DNA of 64,000 nt. It comes from Sphingomonas montanisoli (lineage in GTDB: Bacteria > Pseudomonadota > Alphaproteobacteria > Sphingomonadales > Sphingomonadaceae). The position numbers and the translations under genes are program-made. Location: contig NZ_VTOU01000001.1 of assembly GCF_008274695.1 (NCBI RefSeq), positions 930,001-994,000 of the forward strand, in the 5' to 3' direction. Of this stretch, positions 62,596-64,000 are shown piece by piece (the stretch's first letter is position 1; each line of letters begins with the position of its first letter). The notes below the pieces were generated by a model. It did no database searches, had not been told where the DNA came from, and worked only from the letters and a program-made list of their open reading frames with translations.

Positions 62596-63369
62596 TCAGA
62601 ACCAGTTCGCGATCGCGTCGCCCATGTCGGGAAGCGTCACCGCGCTCATGTGATTGCCGGGAATTTCCACGAACGCAGCGTCGGGCAGCGCGTCGGCGAG
62701 CGACTTGGCCGAACCGTTGTCATTATCGTCGGCGCCGGTCAGCACCATGATCGGCATATCGAACCCGTCGAGCGCTGCGCGCGGGATCGCGGGAAAGCTG
62801 TCCATCAGCAGGAGCAGTGCCTCGGGATCGCCGCCCGTGGTCTTCAGGAAAGCTTCGGCCATCCACTCGGTCGAGAATTTCTGATGCGTGCCGCGCCCTT
62901 CGAGGACGCCGCGATAGAAATCCGCGCGGTTGGCCAGATCGAGCAGCCCTTCGAGGCCCATGCCCGACAGCATCGCCTTGCCCGGCTTCGCCCCGCGCGC
63001 CAGCATCCGCGCAGTCGTGCGCCCGCCCAGCGAATAACCACCCAGGTCATAGTCGCCCGGACCGAAGCCGAGTTGCTCGACGAGACCGAGATTGTCGTCG
63101 GCCAGAATATCGGGCGTGTAATCGGCCTTGTCGTGGCTGCGCGCGCTTTCGCCGTGGGCGCGCAGATCGGGCATAATCACCCGCCGGCCCTTCGCGGCCA
63201 GCTTTGCCGCATGACCATATTTTACCCAGTTGGTGAAAGCGTTCGAGAATAGGCCATGGATCAGGATCAGCGGGCGACCATCGGCCGGGCCCATCTCGTG
63301 CCAGGCCATCTGGTCGCCGTGCGCGCCCTTGAAATGGTGCGTGGTCAGGTCAGTCGGGGAGTTTGCCAA
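62596..63369 (-). CDS. Alpha/beta-hydrolase
   Basis: A 257-residue hydrolase with the oxyanion motif LILIHGLFSN, nucleophile elbow GYSLGG (Ser catalytic), an Asp in MVLTGADDND and catalytic His in PGNHMSAV. It is an esterase or related enzyme of unknown substrate. Its start lies inside the end of the GFA-family gene (20-bp overlap), which implies the two are co-transcribed and coupled. Confidence 0.88.
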   Translation of the reverse strand: MANSPTDLTTHHFKGAHGDQMAWHEMGPADGRPLILIHGLFSNAFTNWVKYGHAAKLAAKGRRVIMPDLRAHGESARSHDKADYTPDILADDNLGLVEQLGFGPGDYDLGGYSLGGRTTARMLARGAKPGKAMLSGMGLEGLLDLANRADFYRGVLEGRGTHQKFSTEWMAEAFLKTTGGDPEALLLLMDSFPAIPRAALDGFDMPIMVLTGADDNDNGSAKSLADALPDAAFVEIPGNHMSAVTLPDMGDAIANWF

Positions 63370-63793
63370 CTTTGTTCATCCATCGGTCGACGGTGGAGGG
63401 GTTCTGATCGATCCGGTAGCGGGGCAAGTCCGTCGTGTCGATCCATGCTTCGTGCATCGTCTCCACGCCGAAATGATGCCTGGGCACGAAACGCGACGGA
63501 TCGTCGAAGCTGCCGACGGTCAGGTCGATATTCTCGCTGTCGGGATAGGCGAAGCCGAGCGGCGTTCCGCATGCGGAGCAAAACGGCCGATGCGCGATCG
63601 GCGAGCTCGCATAATAGTCCGGCTCATGCGCCCAGTGCAGGTCGGCCTTCTTCAGATTGACGAACGCGATCGAAACCCCGCCTGTCGCGCGCTGGCACAT
63701 CCGGCAGTGGCACAGATAAGCGTCGTCGCTAAATATCTGCGCGCTGTAACGCACGCGCCCGCACTGGCAGCCGCCGGTCATGGTCTGCTTCAT
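63350..63793 (-). CDS. GFA-family zinc-binding protein
   Basis: A 147-residue protein of the Gfa/glutathione-dependent formaldehyde-activating family. Zinc-ligand cysteines are present: GGCQCGRVRYS, CHCRMCQRA and FCSACGTPLGF. Family members are named for Gfa of Paracoccus, but most have unproven activity. Its final 20 bp overlap the downstream hydrolase start. Confidence 0.88.
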   Translation of the reverse strand: MKQTMTGGCQCGRVRYSAQIFSDDAYLCHCRMCQRATGGVSIAFVNLKKADLHWAHEPDYYASSPIAHRPFCSACGTPLGFAYPDSENIDLTVGSFDDPSRFVPRHHFGVETMHEAWIDTTDLPRYRIDQNPSTVDRWMNKVGKLPD

Positions 63794-64000
63794 GAGCGCA
63801 AGGATAATCGAAGCGGCCGGAAAAGGAATGGCCCTCGCTCCGGGGGCGAGGAGCGAGGGCCTACCTGGCGTTCTTCACGCGAGGCGGGACGCGATGTGAC
63901 CCCGGACAACAGGGGGAATTCCGGGCACCGCGACCGCATGACCATCTCTAGACAAGCGTTCCTGTCGCCCACATGAACAGGGCGATTATTTACCGAGGCT
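63794..64000. other. 207-bp right end with no complete gene
   Basis: No complete gene. An ATG at 63973 (MNRAIIYRG) runs off the window on the plus strand and could open a gene, but there are too few codons to judge. Confidence 0.4.

Overview
The window is about 64 kb of GC-rich, densely packed chromosomal DNA from an alphaproteobacterium, most likely a sphingomonad (Sphingomonas or a close relative). This rests on the gene set: two large TonB-dependent receptors, a cyoABCD quinol oxidase followed by SURF1 and a RegB/RegA-type pair, a roughly 180-kDa NAD-glutamate dehydrogenase, an M2 dipeptidase, an HWE-kinase bacteriophytochrome and many TetR regulators. No taxonomic marker gene (rRNA) is present, so genus is inference.

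Region 1 (1-9551) looks like one catabolic/uptake locus: a Baeyer-Villiger monooxygenase (cut by the window edge), an Old Yellow Enzyme reductase, an NTF2-like protein, LuxR and TetR regulators, a TonB receptor, a carboxymuconolactone-decarboxylase-like protein, an MFS transporter and a 3-hydroxyisobutyrate-dehydrogenase-like enzyme. The substrate is not evident. Region 2 (9548-16220) holds a FecCD-type ABC importer pair without a binding protein, an EthD-like protein, three overlapping TadG/TadE-type genes and an MFS transporter. Region 3 (16352-22932) is a respiratory operon, cyoABCD-surf1-regB-regA, with overlapping or tightly spaced genes, so the oxidase and its likely redox sensor appear co-transcribed.

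Region 4 (22972-37599) contains a PAP2 phosphatase, two small exported proteins, outer-membrane phospholipase A, a TetR gene, a TonB receptor divergent from a Tat-exported PhoD phosphatase with a candidate Pho box between them, a bacteriophytochrome hybrid kinase, an NTF2-like exported protein and an IorAB-type molybdenum hydroxylase.

Region 5 (about 37600-45980) is a decaying accessory region ending at tRNA-Thr(CGT). It carries tiny membrane proteins, a TauD/TfdA dioxygenase preceded by a perfect hairpin, remnants of an SDR gene, of two different transposases and of two further genes, a large MHYT-PAS-GGDEF-EAL protein, a lipoprotein and a P4-type integrase that has lost its catalytic half. 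It reads as a genomic island in which the integrase has been broken.

Region 6 (45981-64000) returns to core genes: tRNA-Thr, a PAS protein, NAD-GDH, YdeI/OmdA, YqgE, a glycosyltransferase, AMP nucleosidase, a diguanylate cyclase with an inhibition site, an M2 peptidase, an SDR, a short BLUF photoreceptor, an APC permease, an alpha/beta hydrolase and a GFA-family protein. Two full copies and one half copy of a palindromic intergenic repeat (119-125 bp) lie here.
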